Shown here one piece after another: positions 9,669-20,578 of a DNA stretch of 32,893 bases. Positions within the stretch are counted from its first letter, which is position 1. Each line of letters opens with the position of its first letter. The DNA lies in NCBI GenBank assembly GCA_937910235.1, contig CALENB010000520.1, positions 1 to 32,893 on the forward strand. Reading direction: 5' to 3'. Both the position numbers and the translations under genes were made by a program. Origin of the DNA: an uncultured Myxococcales bacterium (GTDB taxonomy: Bacteria; Myxococcota_A; UBA9042). The notes beneath the pieces were generated by a model, which was not told the DNA's origin, did not search any database, and saw only the letters and a list, made by a program, of their open reading frames with translations.

Positions 9669-9677
9669 GTGCTGTTC

Positions 9678-10709
9678 CTAGCTGGCGTGCGGGTCGTACG
9701 GCGCGACGATGGGCGCGGACGACGACGCGGCGACGTGTGGCAGCAAGGCATCGAGCAGCGCAGGTGTTCCCTGCCCCGTCGCGGCGGAGATCGCCAGGAC
9801 CGGCTCACCCAGCGCAACCGACAGTCGAGCCGCTTCGTCCTTGGCTTCTGGGCCCAGAACGTCGGCCTTATTCAGCACGATCATGGCTGGCCGCGTGAGC
9901 AGCGTCTCGTCAAAACTACCCAGCTCCGCCCGCAACACGGCGAGGGCTTCGGCGGGCGGCAGCTCATCGGTCGCGCTCAACACAAAGACCAACACTTCGC
10001 ATCGCTCGATGTGGCGCAAGAACTGGTGACCAAGGCCGTGGCCGTCGGCTGCACCAGCGACCAGCCCGGGAACGTCCGCGATGGTAAAGGTGGCCTCTCG
10101 ATGCCGCACGACGCCGAGATTTGGGGTCAACGTGGTGAATGGATAGTCCGCCACACGCGCCTGCGAAGCGCTGACGGCCCGGATGAGGGTGGACTTCCCG
10201 GCGTTGGGCAGGCCAACCAGGGCGACGTCGGCCAGCAACTTCAACTCAAGGCGCAGCGAGACCGTGACGCCAGGCAGGCCCGGGTTGGCCTTGTCGGGCG
10301 CCTGACAGGTCGCCGTCTTGAAACGCGCGTTGCCCCAGCCGCCGTTGCCTCCCCTGGCGATGCAGATGCGGGTGTCATCGTCGATCAAGTCGGCGAGCAG
10401 CTCGCCCGACTCGGCGTCGAAGACCTGGGTACCCCGAGGTACAACCAACTCCAGGTGGGCGCCCGAGCGTCCGGTGCTGCCTGAGTCGCCGCCGGCGCGG
10501 CCGTCATCGGCGCTGTGGTGCCGCCTGTGGTGAAAATCATAGAGCGAACGCGCCCGTGAAGACGCGACCATCCAGACGTCCCCACCACGGCCGCCGTCCC
10601 CGCCATCGGGTCCGCCGCGCGGCACGAACTTCTCTTTTCGGAAGTGAACGGCGCCGTGACCGCCCTTGCCGCTGCCCACCGAAATAATAGCTTGATCAAC
10701 AAATTTCAT
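9678..10709 (-). CDS. obgE: GTPase Obg (ribosome assembly)
   Basis: Essential GTPase that binds the large ribosomal subunit during assembly and links growth to nucleotide state. The start ATG at 10709 gives the canonical MKFVDQA opening and is preceded by GAGGAG; a longer in-frame reading to 10829 begins with TTG and adds 40 unrelated residues. The Gly-rich Obg fold covers about 1-158, followed by the GTPase domain: G1 GLPNAGKS (166-173), G3 DVPG (212-215), G4 NKAD (280-283) and G5 SAAT near 308. At 343 residues it ends shortly after the GTPase domain and lacks the variable C-terminal extension found in some species. It is not next to rplU and rpmA here, the usual partners; its upstream neighbour is the divergent nrdJ. 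Confidence 0.97.
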   Translation of the reverse strand: MKFVDQAIISVGSGKGGHGAVHFRKEKFVPRGGPDGGDGGRGGDVWMVASSRARSLYDFHHRRHHSADDGRAGGDSGSTGRSGAHLELVVPRGTQVFDAESGELLADLIDDDTRICIARGGNGGWGNARFKTATCQAPDKANPGLPGVTVSLRLELKLLADVALVGLPNAGKSTLIRAVSASQARVADYPFTTLTPNLGVVRHREATFTIADVPGLVAGAADGHGLGHQFLRHIERCEVLVFVLSATDELPPAEALAVLRAELGSFDETLLTRPAMIVLNKADVLGPEAKDEAARLSVALGEPVLAISAATGQGTPALLDALLPHVAASSSAPIVAPYDPHAS

Positions 10710-11040
10710 GGCCGGCTCCTCAATCGGTAGCGGAGATACGCGCCAGGGGCTCGACACGCAAGGGTCTTCTGAGTTCGGCACGGCCAGCGAGCGTGAGGGA
10801 GGCGCCGACGGGCGGCGCGGCGAAACCAAGCTTCGGCGCCGGAGTTCTGGGGGGTTGGCTACCAGATGGGGTGTGATGGATCACCACTCGGCCACAATCG
10901 GTGAATACATGGGGCCATTCCCGACCCATCCCCACGGGACAGATCCACTACATCTGGTATTGAGATATTTTCTTGACCGCAATCAATTGTGTTTGACCCT
11001 GGTTCAGACGGAGTATCCCGCCCATCCCAGGAGGTTCGAC
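10710..11040. other. 331-nt divergent spacer between obg and nrdJ
   Basis: An in-frame extension of nrdJ could be read through it, but the strong ribosome site directly before the GTG at 11041 argues that this is non-coding. It holds an 8-bp perfect inverted repeat GGCGCCGA (10801-10808) / TCGGCGCC (10833-10840), a palindrome GTGAT-GG-ATCAC (10873-10884), an inverted pair ACCAGATG (10861-10868) / CATCTGGT (10951-10958), a direct repeat TTGACC (10973-10978 and 10993-10998) and the two NrdR-like boxes listed separately. The stretch 10940-11000 is markedly AT-richer. No cobalamin riboswitch signature (B12 box) was found despite the cofactor need of the enzyme. Confidence 0.5.
10945..10992 (+). 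promoter_or_regulatory. Pair of NrdR-box-like palindromes upstream of nrdJ
   Basis: Compared by eye with the NrdR consensus acaCwAtATaTwgtgt, CCACTACATCTGGTAT (10945-10960) matches about 11 of 16 positions and CCGCAATCAATTGTGT (10977-10992) about 12 of 16. Their starts are 32 bp apart, three helical turns, the known arrangement of NrdR box pairs. A TATTTT possible -10 (10966-10971) lies between them. NrdR itself is not in this window. Confidence 0.5.
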
Positions 11041-14111
<3,071 letters not shown>

Positions 14112-14115
<4 letters not shown>

Positions 14116-15785
14116 GGAGTCGCGCGGATCAACGAAGGCGCCATGTGCGCCGGCGCTTCGTACCCGAGCAACGTCAGGACCGTCGCGGCGACGTTGGCGA
14201 GTCCAGCCTCCGGCAGGTCGTCGCGCAGCTGCCAGGGCGGCGGCACACGCGAATCCAGCAGGGTGAAGGGCACCGGCGCGAGGGTGTGGCTGGTGCGCGG
14301 TTGTGGCGTCCCGTCGCCGCGCCGCACGGGCAACCCATCGGCGCGGCGTAGCCACATGTCGTCCGCGTTGCCGTGGTCGGCCGTGAGCAGCAGCACGCCG
14401 CCAGCTGCCTGAACCGCGGCCACCAACCGGCCGACCTCCTGGTCCACGACCTCCATCGCCGCGATCGTGGCCGCTAGGTTCCCCGTGTGGCCCACCATGT
14501 CGCCGTTCGCCCAGTTGAGCCGAATGAGGTCGGGCGGCGCCGCCTCGTTCAGCGCATGAATGGCGACATCCGTGATCTCCTTCGCCCTCATGGCCGGCGC
14601 GCGATCGAAGGAGATGCGATCGGACGGCACCTCGACCCAGACATCCAGGTCGCGATCCAGCGGCTCGGAGCGGTTGCCATTCCAGAAGTAGGTGACATGA
14701 CCAAACTTCTGCGTCTCGCTGACCGCGAGCGAGCGTTTCCCGGCCGCCACCAGGTACGCGCCCAACGTGCGGTCAATCGCCGGCGGCGCGACCAGGAAAT
14801 GGCGGGGCAAGTGCAGATCACCGTCGTACTGCATCATCCCAGCGAAGCGCACGTCAGCCGGGAGATCGCGCTGAAATCCCGTAAAATCAGCGCCATCTTC
14901 GAAGGCGCGGGTCAGCTCGATGGCGCGGTCTCCGCGGAAGTTCCAGAAGATGAAGCTGTCACCCGCACCGACAGGGCCGACCGCCTGCCCCTGCTGGTCG
15001 TGGATGCAGAACGCAGCGAGGCTCTGGTCGCTCTGCCCGCCGGGCTGCGCCCGCAGGTGTTGCAGCGCGGCGCGCCAGGACGGAAACCCCGGCGCGGCGC
15101 CTTGCACATGGGCCTGCCAGCCGCGCGCGACGATCGACCAGTCGGCCTCGTACCTGTCCATGGTGACGAGCATGCGCCCGCCACCTGAGGCCAGTTGATA
15201 GTCGCGTCCGGCGGCTTGGTGGGGTTGGAGGTGGCCATCTAGCGCGATCAGATACCGCTCGAATGAGGGGTCGGCGACGTCGCGTCCGTCGGCGAGGGCG
15301 TGGACGCGGAGGCGCATGACGCCCGCACGCGCTGCGCCGTCGATCAGCGCCAAAACGTGATCGATGTGGGCGTGTACGTTGCCATCGGAGAGCAGCCCGC
15401 ACAGATGCAGAGTCCGGGTGGCGTCCGTCGCCGGCCGCTCCGAGACCCAGCGCCACGCTTCGCCCAAAAACAGCGCCCCAGACGCGAAGGCATCCTGCAC
15501 CAACGCCGCCCCCTGCCGCACCACGCGGCCGGCGCCTAGGGCGTTGTGACCGACCTCGGAGTTGCCCATGTCGTCGTCACTCGGCAGCCCAACGGCCAAC
15601 CCATGGGCACGCAGCGAACGTGTGCCGGCACTGGCCCACAGCGCGTCGAGGTTCGGCGTATGTGCGAGGTGGACGGCGTCGCCAGCGTCGCCGGGGCCGC
15701 GGCCCACTCCATCCATGATCGCGATAACGATGGGGCCGACGGATGTCGCATGCCCAGACAACGGGCGCAGGGCGGTGAGGGTCAT
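14112..15785 (-). CDS. gpmI: 2,3-bisphosphoglycerate-independent phosphoglycerate mutase
   Basis: Interconverts 3- and 2-phosphoglycerate in glycolysis and gluconeogenesis, using two metal ions (usually manganese) and a phosphoserine intermediate. The 557 residues match the family length. Metal and catalytic motifs are in place: MDG near 24-26, DMGNSEVGH (72-80) with the nucleophilic Ser76, HADGRD-like ALADGRDV, NWANGDMVGHTGN, and TADHGNADDM near the C-terminus. The ATG at 15785 is preceded by GGAG at a good distance. The gene is the last of a co-directional series of envelope-protein genes, 61 nt after the barrel protein, so it may be read partly from their promoter. Its stop codon overlaps that of convergent nrdJ within CTAG. 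Confidence 0.96.
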
Positions 15786-15846
15786 GTCGATCTCCAGCGT
15801 GGCTCTGTAGGCGCTGGCCGCAGCGCGGCAGCGCCGGAATATCGGG

Positions 15847-17463
15847 TCAGAAGCGGTAACCGAGCCCCGCCTCGAGGCCGAGGGGGTAGTTCAGGTCATC
15901 GGCGCTGCTCAAAGGTAGGATGTAAGCCGTGCCAGACACACGCGCTGTCACGAAGAAGCGCCGACCGAGCGCGACGTCGCCGCCGATAGCGAGGTGAAAC
16001 CCGGCGAGGACACCTTGCTCGAGGGTGCGGACGGTGCTCGCGTCGCAGAGGCGATGCGACTCGCCAAACAGCTTGCAGTTGGGGTCGTCCGTCACGATGA
16101 AGCGACCAAAGGCGTGGAGATCGATGCCCGGTCGCACCCACAGCCGCAGGTACCGCCATTGCAGCGCGAATCCGACACCCGCCACGAGGCGGACGGAGTT
16201 AAACGCGTGCAGGAGATCACGATAGGGATCGGCCAGGCTCGTGAACATGTTGATGCGCGCGAACCACTCCAGGCCCGGGCGCACCTGGCTGGCCACGCCG
16301 GCGGCGAACCCGACGCTGTGAAAGAGCTGACGCGTGGGCTGGCGCAGGTACAGGGCGTAGGCGGCGGAGGTGTCCATGAAGAAGGGCTGCGAGGAGCTAG
16401 GGGTGTCGGCCCCAGCGCGGATCGGGATCGTCACGCAATCCAACCAGCGGGCGAGGGCTGGCTCAAGTCGCGTCGCTGTCGCCGCGATCGGAAGGCGCAC
16501 GTCGGCCTCGAAGCGATCGCGTCGGGCGTGGTAGGCCGACAGCAGCACCTCCGGGTTGTGGTCCGCGCCATAGCGCACCGCGACCGTCACCACCGCGTCG
16601 ACCTTGAGCCGCTTGGCGAGCGCGCTGAGGCGGGCGGCGTCGCCATAGGGCCGAGAATGCGCGCCGGTGCTCAGGTAGTCGGTCACCGCGCCGTGCAGGG
16701 CCTGCTCCACCCGCGGCGGAAAGAAGCGCTGCCGGAACCGCCGGCGCGGTTGAATCGCGAAGGCTGCCTTCAAGGCGACGTGGCCCTGCAACGTATCGCC
16801 GGCATCGACGAGGCTCACCCCCAGCATGAACTGTGCGTCGGCGTAGGGTTTGGGCGCGGACACGTCTTGAAAGACCTGTTCGTACAAGCGCACCGACTCT
16901 TGCAGGCTCGCGATCGCCTGGGCGCTGGAGAGCCCGAGGTAGTACTCCAGCCCGAGTCGATATCGCGCGTGCGCTGCGTGCGCGGTCGCCGCCAACCCGG
17001 GATCCGCGGCGAGGCGGCGTCGCACCGCGGCAGGGTCCAGAACCCGCACAAAGTCCCGACCACGAAGCGCCGCGATCACGCGCCGCTCGAGCGCGACGAG
17101 GTCCGCGACATCAGCGCGAGGTGCAGTGGGCGCGAGCAGCTCGGAGGCCCGCGCCAGCACGCTCTTGATGGGCAGAACGGCGATCGACCGATTTCGCTTC
17201 TGTGCGTCCGGCACGTCCGTGCGCACGAGCGTCGCGGCGGGCAAGAGCGACGCCTGCTCGGCGCGGACCGCAGGGCTGAACAGGACGCCGACGGACGCGA
17301 CGAGGCTGACAAGGGCGACGACGCCTGTGCGCGCGGTGACGCTGCAGCGCGCGGCGACGTTGCAGCGCGCGACGACACGATGGCGCCAAGCAGCGCCCAC
17401 ACCCTTTGGCACGCAGCCGGCGCGAGGTTTAGATTCCGTTTGCGGTGTTTCCGGCGTCGGCAT
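15847..17463 (-). CDS. Predicted outer-membrane protein: TPR-like N-terminus and C-terminal beta-barrel
   Basis: Not recognised as a named family. From the ATG at 17463 it is 538 residues; a GTG at 17478 is also possible. Either start overlaps the upstream lipoprotein gene by 35-50 bp. The N-terminus is long and basic and then hydrophobic (about 47-68, ending AVRA), a predicted signal peptide. Residues 70-175 hold a mixed alpha/beta segment (SIAVLPIKSVL, RDFVRVLDPAAV) resembling the small domain found in exported TolB/FlgO-like proteins. A helical TPR-like segment (about 180-270) follows. The C-terminal part (about 360-538) is rich in alternating hydrophobic residues with Trp/Tyr/Phe girdles and ends GLGYRF, the aromatic C-terminal signature of outer-membrane beta-barrels. 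It may anchor or export the neighbouring lipoproteins. Confidence 0.75.
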   Translation of the reverse strand: MPTPETPQTESKPRAGCVPKGVGAAWRHRVVARCNVAARCSVTARTGVVALVSLVASVGVLFSPAVRAEQASLLPAATLVRTDVPDAQKRNRSIAVLPIKSVLARASELLAPTAPRADVADLVALERRVIAALRGRDFVRVLDPAAVRRRLAADPGLAATAHAAHARYRLGLEYYLGLSSAQAIASLQESVRLYEQVFQDVSAPKPYADAQFMLGVSLVDAGDTLQGHVALKAAFAIQPRRRFRQRFFPPRVEQALHGAVTDYLSTGAHSRPYGDAARLSALAKRLKVDAVVTVAVRYGADHNPEVLLSAYHARRDRFEADVRLPIAATATRLEPALARWLDCVTIPIRAGADTPSSSQPFFMDTSAAYALYLRQPTRQLFHSVGFAAGVASQVRPGLEWFARINMFTSLADPYRDLLHAFNSVRLVAGVGFALQWRYLRLWVRPGIDLHAFGRFIVTDDPNCKLFGESHRLCDASTVRTLEQGVLAGFHLAIGGDVALGRRFFVTARVSGTAYILPLSSADDLNYPLGLEAGLGYRF

Positions 17464-18139
17464 CGCTCTCGGGCTCACAAATCAGATCGCTACGGGAGAC
17501 GCTATCAAAGGGTTCGAATACCCACCCTTGTTTGCGGCCGTAGAGCGCCGATGCTGGGTCCTCTACCGCGAGGCTGCCACTCAGCGCGCCCACGGCGTTC
17601 AGCGTCAATTCGCCGCGAACATACACCGTCTGGGTAGCGGCTGCGCCCGGCAGACAGCCCTTTAGCACAAAGTCCAGGCGCTTGGCCGCATTGCTCCACC
17701 GCCCGCGATGCACAAAGGTGCAGCTGCACTCTTTGGAGGGCACGGCTGCGTCGCGCGGCAAGGTGAAGTCGTCACTGCGGTAAAATCGGAACAGGCCCGT
17801 GACGTCCGGACCGTAATGTCCGAGCACCAGCTCGACGCCAAGCGGCGGCTGCGCGGTGGTGCCTGCGCCCCCGAGACCGCTACCGATGATCACATCCCCG
17901 GTTGGGGGCAACGTCGCGCGCCAGACGCCGCCGAGCACGTTGGTGCTGTCGCAACCCGTCGTGACGAGCGTCGCCACGAGCACGAACAAGAGCACGACCG
18001 GGCGCCTGCGGGCGACGCCGCCAGCCCCAACAACGCGATCCGAGGCTGTGCGATCCGAGGCTGTGCGATCCCAGGCCGTGCGATCACAGACCAAGCGACT
18101 CGAGCCGACGTGGAAGATCTTGAGCGAACGTACAGCCAT
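17429..18139 (-). CDS. Predicted lipoprotein, 236 aa, with repeat-bearing N-terminus
   Basis: Family not recognised. The ATG at 18139 lies 7 nt past the stop of the upstream gene; a longer reading to 18268 would overlap that gene widely and is rejected. A hydrophobic segment (about 48-61) ends in the lipobox LVTTGC (Cys63). It is preceded by an unusually long n-region of about 45 residues that contains a DRTAS-type repeat encoded by 15-bp tandem repeats. The mature part has a Gly-rich start, a beta-rich body with YVRGELTLNAVGALSGSLAVEDP and four Cys (including CSC near 150). The 3' end overlaps the next gene. Co-directional with two other lipoproteins and a barrel protein, suggesting a shared surface or periplasmic assembly. 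Confidence 0.75.
   Translation of the reverse strand: MAVRSLKIFHVGSSRLVCDRTAWDRTASDRTASDRVVGAGGVARRRPVVLLFVLVATLVTTGCDSTNVLGGVWRATLPPTGDVIIGSGLGGAGTTAQPPLGVELVLGHYGPDVTGLFRFYRSDDFTLPRDAAVPSKECSCTFVHRGRWSNAAKRLDFVLKGCLPGAAATQTVYVRGELTLNAVGALSGSLAVEDPASALYGRKQGWVFEPFDSVSRSDLICEPESDADAGNTANGI
18036..18095 (-). repeat. Four 15-bp tandem repeats in the lipoprotein signal region
   Basis: Plus-strand unit CGATCCGAGGCTGTG: two identical copies (18036-18065), a third with two changes (18066-18080) and a fourth degenerate copy (18081-18095). It encodes the repeated DRTAS residues before the signal-peptide core. The period is a multiple of three, so copy changes keep the frame. Confidence 0.85.
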
Positions 18140-18146
18140 GGCTGGT

Positions 18147-18923
18147 CTACTCCATCGGAGCGCACACCACCTGCACGTTGTCGATGTAGATACCGCAGCC
18201 GCCGCGCAGACCAACCATGATGGTGCCGGGCGGACACACCTGCTCAAATGGCGTGCCACCCACGCCACCCGCTGACGTCAGGTTGATGCGGTTGCGGCTG
18301 AGCTTGATGCGGCCCTTGCGCTTGTTCAGCTTGGTGAACGTCTCTTTGAGCAACTTACCCGTGTAGGGACCCACCCGATCGGCGACGGTGGCGTGCTCCG
18401 AGTCGTACGAAAAGCCTGATTTCTCGGCGTACTTGACGATTTGACGCCCGCCAGACGGGCGCGCCATGACCTTGGACACCTCGCCGGAGACCACCTGGCT
18501 GAGCACCACGCCGGCGCCATCGATGGACACCTCAATGATGGTCTGGTCCGGATCAAAGCGCGCTGGCAACTTCGACTTGCGGCCGAGCTGCAAGGCGTAG
18601 TTCCCGTTGTCGACGGCGACCCAGTGCGTCTCTTTCCAGAGCCGCCTGCGACCTTTTCGATTCCGAAGCGTGAAGCCCATGGAGAAGATGCCCGACACCG
18701 GCTTGTTGTTCTCGTCCTTGAGGCGACTCTCGAAGGCGAGCACCGTCTTGAACTTGCGCGCGCCCGACTTGGTCTTCGAACGGACGCTCTTGCCGCGACG
18801 ACCCTTCGCCGAGGCGTCTGTCGCCGGTAGCACAAACAGGGCCGCGACCGCTACGATCATGGCGATCAGGGCAACTCGCCAGCGGGCCATGAGGCGAGGG
18901 TTGGGGCTGCGAGCTGTCATCAT
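18147..18923 (-). CDS. Secreted fibre-like protein with C-terminal Cys motif
   Basis: From ATG at 18923 (a second ATG follows immediately, and GGAG precedes both) it has 258 residues. A signal peptide (hydrophobic about 15-38, ending DASA) is followed by a very basic stretch, then a domain (about 58-150) of the type FESRLKDENNKPVSGIFSMGFTLRN...WKETHWVAVDNGNYALQLG. That pattern is familiar from secreted or tail-fibre-like proteins of Myxococcota and relatives, though I cannot name the family with certainty. The C-terminus holds FEQVCPPGTIMVGLRGGCGIYIDNVQVVCAPME, a short disulfide-prone motif also seen at the ends of secreted proteins in these bacteria. A longer reading to 19067 overlaps the upstream lipoprotein gene and has no ribosome site. 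Likely secreted or surface-attached; ligand unknown. Confidence 0.75.
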   Translation of the reverse strand: MMTARSPNPRLMARWRVALIAMIVAVAALFVLPATDASAKGRRGKSVRSKTKSGARKFKTVLAFESRLKDENNKPVSGIFSMGFTLRNRKGRRRLWKETHWVAVDNGNYALQLGRKSKLPARFDPDQTIIEVSIDGAGVVLSQVVSGEVSKVMARPSGGRQIVKYAEKSGFSYDSEHATVADRVGPYTGKLLKETFTKLNKRKGRIKLSRNRINLTSAGGVGGTPFEQVCPPGTIMVGLRGGCGIYIDNVQVVCAPME

Positions 18924-18938
18924 GTCTCCGACTGCGTT

Positions 18939-18958
18939 GGGGGGGGGCGTAGGGGGGG
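18939..18958. repeat. Poly-G tracts (G9 and G7) upstream of the fibre-like gene
   Basis: Nine G (18939-18947), then CGTA, then seven G (18952-18958) on the plus strand, i.e. C runs on the coding strand. They lie 16-35 nt upstream of the ATG at 18923, in the 95-nt gap after the stop of the 519-residue lipoprotein gene. Confidence 0.8.
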
Positions 18959-19018
18959 CGTGTGGTGTTGAAGGGGCGCCATTGTTGTCCTCGCCGGAGC
19001 GGAATTCAAGGCGCACGC

Positions 19019-20578
19019 TCACTGCGACGGCAGGGTTGGCAAGGCGCCACCTTCGAGCCACAGCCAAAGCTGGTCAGCCACACGGGAAGTTCCGACCACT
19101 ACGGCGCCGTCCTTCGGCGTCCCGCCGGAGAACCCCAGGGCACCCGCGAAGATTCCCTTGAGGGCAGCATCCACGGCCAACGACAGGCCTGGACCGGCGG
19201 CGACGTCCGCTTTGGGCAGCACAGGGCTCGACAGCACCGCCGCGTCGACGGTCGCAGCGACGACCGAAAAACCGATGCCTGATGCGGTCTGCGGCTTGAG
19301 TACCAGCCGAAACGTCCCCTCAACCCGCAGCACGACCAACTCGACGCCTGCGACGGGCGCTGACATCTCTAGAACAGCCTCGGGCAGCTGCCACTCCACG
19401 CCCCCGCCGCCGTCCAGGTCTATCACGCGCACCGAGGGCGTGGTGCCCGGCCAGAACGTAGCGCCGACCGCGCCGGCCTCGACTAGCGCACCCAGGGCCG
19501 GCACGGCGTTGTTCGCCCAGTTGGCTGGCAACAGCTTCTCGATGCCGCGCGACAGGCCGCGACAGAGATGGCCGGAGCGGGCGGCAGCCCACGCCAGATG
19601 GCCTAGGATCGCGCGATCGAGCACGACCGCGCGACGCAAGACCTGACCGGAGGCCGCCACTTCGGGCGCCTTCACGGGAAGCGATTGCACGCCGATCTGC
19701 GGCGGTTGGCCGTCCATCGCGCACGGGTGGCGTGACACGTCGAAGCTGACGTCGATACCGATCGCCGCGAAGCTGCCGTTGTGGTGCAGCAGCGAACTTG
19801 GGTTTGGTCCGTCTGCGACGGGGCGATAGCGGGTCTGGACGCCGCCCGTGATCGGCGCGCCCTGCAGCACGGTCGCGAAACTTGCCGCAAACTCAAGGCT
19901 CGGAGGGATAACGGTCTGCAGCGTCGCGCGCGCCGCCTTCACGTAGTCGGTGGTCAGCGCGCTCGCGGCGGCGGCGACGATCTGCTGTGACAGCGTGAGC
20001 GCGTCACCGGTGCCAGAGAGGCAGCCGCTCGCATCCACGAGCGCATCGTCGCCGACGGCGAGGGTGGGTTCGTTGGCGAGGACGACGTCGACGGCGCCGG
20101 AGGTTGACCGGCCGAAACGCAGCGTCAGCGTCAGGGTGGCCGACTTCGCCTGCCAAGCCAGCGCACACGCGGCGCGGCCGGTCTGGACCAACGCCAGCGG
20201 GACCACCGGCGTGGTCACGGGAAACACGAGCGCGATGTCTTGGTCCTTGGTGATCGTGGCCGCGCCCTCGCCAATCGCCAGGGCGATCGTGGTCGCCGCC
20301 ACTTTGGCGTCACCGAGCGACACGGGCGCGAGGCTCGCCTCCGCCGCCTTGCCGGCAGAGAGGCGGACGGCCGCGGGGAGATGTTGCAGGTCGGCGTTCG
20401 TCAGCACGATCCAGCTGGCGGCGTTGACCGTACGGTCGGCGGGCAGCGGGGCCTCAAGCGGCGACAGTTTGGCGTCGCAGCCCACGACGCCGAGCGCCAC
20501 GACCACGAGCGCTAGTTGTGCCAGCGCGGGCCACGCCGGGCATACAAACCGCGACACGACGAATCGGGGCGGCGTCAT
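19019..20578 (-). CDS. Predicted lipoprotein, 519 aa
   Basis: Family not recognised. The ATG at 20578 overlaps the stop of the upstream lipoprotein gene as ATGA, which fixes the start and implies coupled translation; a longer reading to 20608 is less likely. Signal peptide with lipobox ALGVVGC (Cys34). The mature protein is 485 residues, rich in Ala, Val and Leu, with alternating hydrophobic patterns that suggest mostly beta structure. Some amphipathic elements repeat the pattern of hydrophobic strand, Gly turn, strand (for example TFRLVLKPQTASGIGFSVVAATV), reminiscent of lipid-binding or bactericidal/permeability-like folds, but this is only an impression. No enzyme motif. It is the second gene of the lipoprotein series. 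Confidence 0.8.
   Translation of the reverse strand: MTPPRFVVSRFVCPAWPALAQLALVVVALGVVGCDAKLSPLEAPLPADRTVNAASWIVLTNADLQHLPAAVRLSAGKAAEASLAPVSLGDAKVAATTIALAIGEGAATITKDQDIALVFPVTTPVVPLALVQTGRAACALAWQAKSATLTLTLRFGRSTSGAVDVVLANEPTLAVGDDALVDASGCLSGTGDALTLSQQIVAAAASALTTDYVKAARATLQTVIPPSLEFAASFATVLQGAPITGGVQTRYRPVADGPNPSSLLHHNGSFAAIGIDVSFDVSRHPCAMDGQPPQIGVQSLPVKAPEVAASGQVLRRAVVLDRAILGHLAWAAARSGHLCRGLSRGIEKLLPANWANNAVPALGALVEAGAVGATFWPGTTPSVRVIDLDGGGGVEWQLPEAVLEMSAPVAGVELVVLRVEGTFRLVLKPQTASGIGFSVVAATVDAAVLSSPVLPKADVAAGPGLSLAVDAALKGIFAGALGFSGGTPKDGAVVVGTSRVADQLWLWLEGGALPTLPSQ

Larger units (their letters stand above)
9348..9677. other. 330-nt spacer between obg and the TPR operon
   Basis: Contains the promoter at 9559-9587. 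Upstream of its -35 box lie a short palindrome CGTCT-N5-AGACG (9598-9612) and an 8-bp inverted repeat AACAACCT (9587-9594) / AGGTTGTT (9642-9649), both possible protein-binding sites. Within the predicted leader, nested stems can form: CCATTC (9421-9426) with GAATGG (9473-9478), enclosing GGTGCG (9434-9439) with CGCACC (9454-9459). The local AT content at 9585-9650 is far above the surroundings. No ORF with a ribosome site was seen. Confidence 0.5.

Noticed and set aside
10871-10886. CRP binding site (TGTGA...TCAC)
   Set aside because: The half-sites are 4 nt apart, not 6, so it does not fit the CRP consensus.
10708-11040. 111-residue N-terminal extension of NrdJ
   Set aside because: AGGAGG directly before GTG at 11041, AT-rich promoter-like sequence and NrdR-like boxes within the extension, and no resemblance to the family argue for non-coding DNA.
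10710-11040. Cobalamin riboswitch before nrdJ
   Set aside because: No B12-box-like sequence or matching stem arrangement was found in the spacer.
15994-17637. 547-residue open frame on the plus strand
   Set aside because: Antisense to the barrel-protein gene, whose minus-strand product has a signal peptide and the aromatic C-terminal signature. The plus-strand translation is Arg/Gly/His-rich without fold or motif, typical of high-GC shadow frames.
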